Below are positions 43,954 through 47,608 of a stretch of 47,608 bases of DNA, piece after piece (the first letter of the stretch is position 1; every line of letters begins with the position of its first letter). The stretch is taken from positions 1-47,608 of the forward strand of contig JAJIRX010000109.1 of NCBI GenBank assembly GCA_023853785.1, read 5' to 3'. The DNA is from Psilocybe azurescens. Lineage: Eukaryota > Basidiomycota > Agaricomycetes > Agaricales > Agrocybaceae. Made by a program: the position numbers and the translations under genes. The notes beneath the pieces are model-generated. The model did not search any database and had not been told where the DNA came from. It saw nothing but the letters and a program-made list of their open reading frames with translations.

Positions 43954-44780
43954 CCTGTGCCTGCCTCCCGTCACCCCACCTCCTGTTGCTGCACTCCCAC
44001 CTGGTGCCCCTGCACCTGCACTCCCACTCCACCCAACACTCCCCATCCGGCCCCCAAACCTGCCAAAGCCCCCAAACCCACCCGTCCTGCTCTCCTTGCC
44101 CTCCATCTCCATCTCTGTCTCGTTCCCGCTCTCCTTGCCCTGCTCGCATTCATGAACAAGAGCGACACAGAGCGCAGAGCGGTTAAAGATATTCACGGTT
44201 GCGATGTCCATGTCCTGGCTCGGGAAGTGCATGTTCTTCGGCACGTGCCTGTGGGGATGCGAGAACATCGTCGATGTGGCTGATGTGAGTGACAAGGAGA
44301 GGGAGGGTGAGAGCAGCGGCAATGTGGACGTTGCCGTGGACACGGACACAAGCGAGGAGAGCAAGGAGATGGACGAGGTAAGTGATGGCGGTGCATCCGG
44401 TGAATGTGGTATGCCGTCGATGGAGTTTGACAGCGAGGCATCAGTGGACACCAGCGAGGAAGCACTAGACAGCGATGATCGCAAACTTGAATGCAAATAT
44501 GAATGCGGGCCAAGGTGCAGCGTGCTCGGTAAGCGCCGCTGCCCTCTGATGCGCTCCCTGTCCCTGTCCTCCTTGCCCTCCTTCACTCCCTCTCTGCCCA
44601 CCCCCCTCGCGCAGAATCCACATTCTGCGACGCAGCCCTTCTATGCAGCTCCGGCCACAACACACTCAGCAACACTGACTGGCCCGGGAACGGCCCCCTG
44701 CCCTTGCCCCTGCCCTGTGCAATTGAGCCCCCGAGCTGGAGGACTTGAGGCTGCTCTTCAGCAGCTTGCCGTTTGAGAGC
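43954..44780. other. GC-rich low-complexity region with long unassigned frames
   Basis: A minus-strand frame (43,939-44,601, 220 codons) is Ser/Leu-rich then Gly-rich; a plus-strand frame (44,204-44,776, 190 codons) is acidic then Pro/Ser-rich. They overlap antisense and neither has a motif, so at most one is real. The minus-strand stretch NMHFPSQDMDIATVNIFNR is the most protein-like part. I do not call a gene. Confidence 0.3.
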
Positions 44781-45865
44781 AGGATCGGGATGTGTACCTA
44801 GCCCAGCAGTATCGCGTGCATAACACTGGCACCCACTGTGCACATCCCATTACAGTGGTAGAATGAGGGGTCACCCTGGTAAGCACCCTCAAAACAGCAC
44901 CTCCATGCCATCCCTCTGACACTCATGCAGTCCACACACCCACCCATGTAACGCAAACTTGAGCCAGTTTTTCTTTGGGTATTTAATTTGTGGTACTATT
45001 TGATCCTGATATGTATCTCAATGATCTGTGAAGACCAGATCTCATAGTCATTATGTCATTAATAAATATGATTTCCGTACATGTTGGATCATGATTTTCT
45101 GTATTTTAAGTGCGATAAAATTGGTAAAATCTGTCTATCTTTCCTTTGATAGAGTTGTGATTTTTTGACTTTTTACATCATATAATAAGACCTTTGCTTT
45201 AGCTTTTTTATCTCTAAAGCTCGGAATTTTCACTCCTTACAACAGTCAGTCCCAAAAGGAAGGGTATGAAACGTTCAATTTTGTGGATGTATTTCTGACC
45301 TCATTCCGCCCTTTCTTTCTGCCTCTCAGTGGTGGAATTGTCTCCTTAATGAGTCAGAAAATCAGCCTTTCTGGAAGGTGGAATTTCTGACTCCTAGGGC
45401 CCCTAGAGTTTTGAAGCTGTAAAAACTGCAAATTCCGGGGCCAGAGAGCTGCAGTGCTCATCACTGGTAAACCCACTGTGGAGCGTGATGCAGAAAGTAA
45501 GACATGTTGGATGGGTTTGGGGTCTAGTGAGCCGAAGGATGACAGATACTAAATCAAGGCATCATGGAAATAGAACAGATCACAGAAACAACCAGCAGTG
45601 CAAGTTATTGATATCTTCTATACAATCTAAGCTTCTAAGGCTACTATACATCATCAGGAGGACAGGCCGATGCAAATTTACTTGTGACTGGCCCTGAGCA
45701 GGTTCTGTCGTGGCGTGATCACATCCCCTCAAACAAATGATTCTGTTGACAAACTTTTGTGGTGCTCTTTCACATTCTATTTATAGATCCTGTGCATTGG
45801 ATGCAGCATATCGACCCTCTTTCAAAAGGTACACTGAGCGTGAAGAAGGGTACTTTGTGTGAGGT
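44781..45865. other. Gene-free AT-rich stretch
   Basis: No frame above 70 codons and no repeat shared with the rest of the window. Confidence 0.4.
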
Positions 45866-47076
45866 CTTTACACTCCCCCACAGGTACCGATCGGAACCAG
45901 TCGGAATCTGACCGGTTCCGACTGGAATTTTATTTGGCAGTGTCCCTGCCAAATTAGCAGGAAAATGTCCAAATTTTTCCAACCAGATTCTGATCAGAAC
46001 TACCGGTACCAACCAGTTCCACTGTTAACAAGTCCGACCAAAATCCATTGGAATCCGACCGAATCCGACTGGAATCCAAGTGGAATTCATCAAATTTGAA
46101 ACCCAATTAGACCCAATTCGAGTGGAATCCAAGTGGTACCGAAGCGAACCATATTATATCAGCATACTATTTACAGCTCAGCAAGTATTAACACAAAAAG
46201 TATACATAGATCTCAACAGTTTGTGACAAATTTGATAATGTTAGAATTGTAAAATTTAGGAGAATATGTTTATGTAATAGTTATATAAAATTAAAATTTT
46301 TCTGGTAAAGAAATACCTATTTTTCATATAAATCTGTGCTTATATAATCTAAATTTCTTGAATAAAATTAATCTTTGCATTTCGTTAATTTCTATTATTG
46401 CAACACTATTAATATATAGCCAACAGAGTGCTATTTTGTTGCAAAAGTAGTTTACAATATCCATATATATTCAAATTTACAGTATTTTGTATATTGAACA
46501 TGCTGACATAATATTCAGATGATGGTGTAATTACAGGTGCATTGCCCTCAATTTTATGATCATTTTGATATATAATATGTGCGTATAGCTTGAGAGGAAG
46601 TGCCAGAATATATTATTGGGTGTTGTAAAGAATGGTATATAATTCATAAAATGTTAAGAATACCACAATAATAGTGTAGTTGGTAATGTGTGTATAGAAT
46701 TAATATATATAAAGCTGTTGGTTCAATTCCTGTTGAGTGTATTTTATAATTTTGCATTTATTACAGATATCATGTGATCTGAATGGATTACTTAAGAGCT
46801 TATGTAAGAAATATTATGTAATACTGACTAAGCATACAATATCATGCGATTTCAATACATTATTTATAAGCTTATGTAAGCAATTATTATGTAATAATGA
46901 CTAAGCATTGTCTTATACACTGATTAAGTACATTATGAGAAATTCTGACCGGATTCCGACTGGTTCCGAGTGGGTCCAAGTGGATTCCGACCAGTTCCGA
47001 GTGGGTCCAAGTGGATTCCGATCGGTTCCGACTGGGTCTAAGCGGTTCCGACCAGTACCTGTGGGGCACTGTAAAG
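45866..47076. mobile_element. Non-autonomous element with 22-bp inverted ends and TCCGACTGG arrays
   Basis: The left end CTTTACACTCCCCCACAGG (to 45,887) and the inverted right end CTTTACAGTGCCCCACAGG (47,055-47,076) agree at 20 of 22 positions. Inside each end lies an array of 10-11-bp words such as TCCGACTGGT, TCCGAGTGGG and TCCAAGTGGA (45,888-46,140 and 46,945-47,050). The interior is AT-rich without coding capacity. No convincing target duplication is visible: the flanks are GAGGT and TACTG. Confidence 0.75.
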
Positions 47077-47294
47077 TACTGCTTTACAATATTCAGAAAT
47101 CCTCATAAAACACATTTGCTCAGCTTCGTCAATTGTATTATCTTGCATCAAACACCTCATAATCAGTTAGCTACCATAATCAGCTAGCTACAATCAATCA
47201 ATTAGCCTCATATTTGTGCTATATTTATATCAAGTCATAGGACTCCATTAGTTTGAACCATTTGCATCGATCCATATCATGAGATTGCTCCAAT

Positions 47295-47498
47295 CTATAT
47301 AGTTGGTCTATGAGGCGGCACCTGCGAAACCTCTGAGAGATACACTCTATATGCCCTCTTTCCCAGTTCATCTAACAGACACAATAATTCGCCAGAGACT
47401 CGCAAGTGGAGATGTCCATCTTCATTTCTTTTGAACATTCCGATAGAAGTCTTTGGGAGATCCAACTCATATGATACACTCGTGGTGTGTGCACTCAC
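47295..47498 (-). CDS. Unknown short coding fragment
   Basis: A minus-strand frame of 67 codons reads VSYELDLPKTSIGMFKRNED, HLHLRVSGELLCLLDELGK and ends PPHRPTI. The residue mix is more protein-like than the surrounding AT-rich DNA. It may be an exon of a gene extending outside the window. No family recognised. Confidence 0.25.
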   Translation of the reverse strand: MSAHTTSVSYELDLPKTSIGMFKRNEDGHLHLRVSGELLCLLDELGKRAYRVYLSEVSQVPPHRPTI

Positions 47499-47608
47499 TT
47501 TTTAATAAGGTCAACACTGTTCAATCATTTCCATTTCCGTGCCTTCATGGCTGCTATTTTACCTGTGTACTTTTTGATTACAGTAATAAATTTATTTCTA
47601 ATTTATGT

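Noticed and set aside
46705..46735. B-box-like GGTTCAATTCC that could mark a tRNA
   Set aside because: No A box or cloverleaf can be folded upstream; the region is AT-rich element interior.
45858..47084. 8-bp hAT target duplication around the 1.2-kb element
   Set aside because: Flanks GAGGT and TACTG do not match; the ends look hAT-like (CAGTG) only on one side.
1..47608. Repeat-induced point mutation (RIP) as cause of decay
   Set aside because: The two GCM copies are nearly identical without a strong C-to-T bias, and most breaks are indels.
1..47608. CRISPR array or bacterial operon
   Set aside because: No direct repeats with unique equal spacers; introns and element types are eukaryotic.

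Overview
The window looks like a transposon-dense stretch of a filamentous basidiomycete (Agaricomycetes-type) genome. The host-like coding pieces are split by short introns of 56-84 bp with GT..AG borders and CTAAC/CTGAC-type branch sites. The recognisable families are typical of mushrooms: a NACHT P-loop NTPase, a hydrophobin-like secreted cysteine-rich protein, a Gypsy chromovirus, and DNA transposons with a GCM zinc finger. I see no rRNA, no convincing tRNA and no CRISPR.

Layout. 1-5258: 3' part of a large GCM/DDE/PHD-finger DNA transposon (copy 1, + strand, cut by the window edge). 5259-12.4 kb: a mostly gene-poor stretch with one plausible two-intron hypothetical gene (6.6-7.1 kb), a small secreted 8-9 cysteine gene behind a TATA box (9.9-10.4 kb) and a 1.6-kb non-autonomous inverted-repeat element (10,668-12,282). 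12.4-13.4 kb: a 5'-truncated, frame-broken copy of a queuine tRNA-ribosyltransferase accessory subunit (QTRT2-like) gene on the - strand. 13.6-16.3 kb: related non-autonomous repeats carrying minisatellites and arrays of 10-11-bp palindromic words. 16.8-23.0 kb: a Gypsy/chromovirus on the - strand (3' LTR, third ORF, pol with chromodomain, gag, self-priming-type PBS, truncated 5' LTR). 23.0-25.4 kb: inverted counterparts of the 13.6-16.3 kb repeats. 26,354-33,526: a complete second copy of the GCM transposon on the - strand, with an 11-bp target duplication lying in a TATA-like sequence.

33.5-36.3 kb: a nest of hAT-type miniature elements, two with perfect 8-bp target duplications, a perfect 18-bp-arm hairpin and a spliced unknown coding fragment. 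38.2-40.2 kb: a NACHT gene with frameshifts, one in the P-loop lysine codon, interrupted by a ~540-bp segment holding the last two exons of an SH3-domain gene. 40.2-47.6 kb: inverted-repeat elements, minisatellites (a 76-bp palindromic unit; GTTGCGTG words; GGTGCAAAGC words), a 1.2-kb element with 22-bp inverted ends, and a few short coding-looking fragments.

The elements share one architectural theme. Several unrelated-looking non-autonomous repeats carry variants of the same outer end (ACTTTACANTNCCCCACAGG-like) followed by helical-phase arrays of TCC-N4/5-GGA words. Almost every gene-like feature contains single-base frameshifts, many in short homopolymers. Part of the apparent gene decay may therefore be assembly error, although nonsense substitutions and large truncations show that much of it is real.
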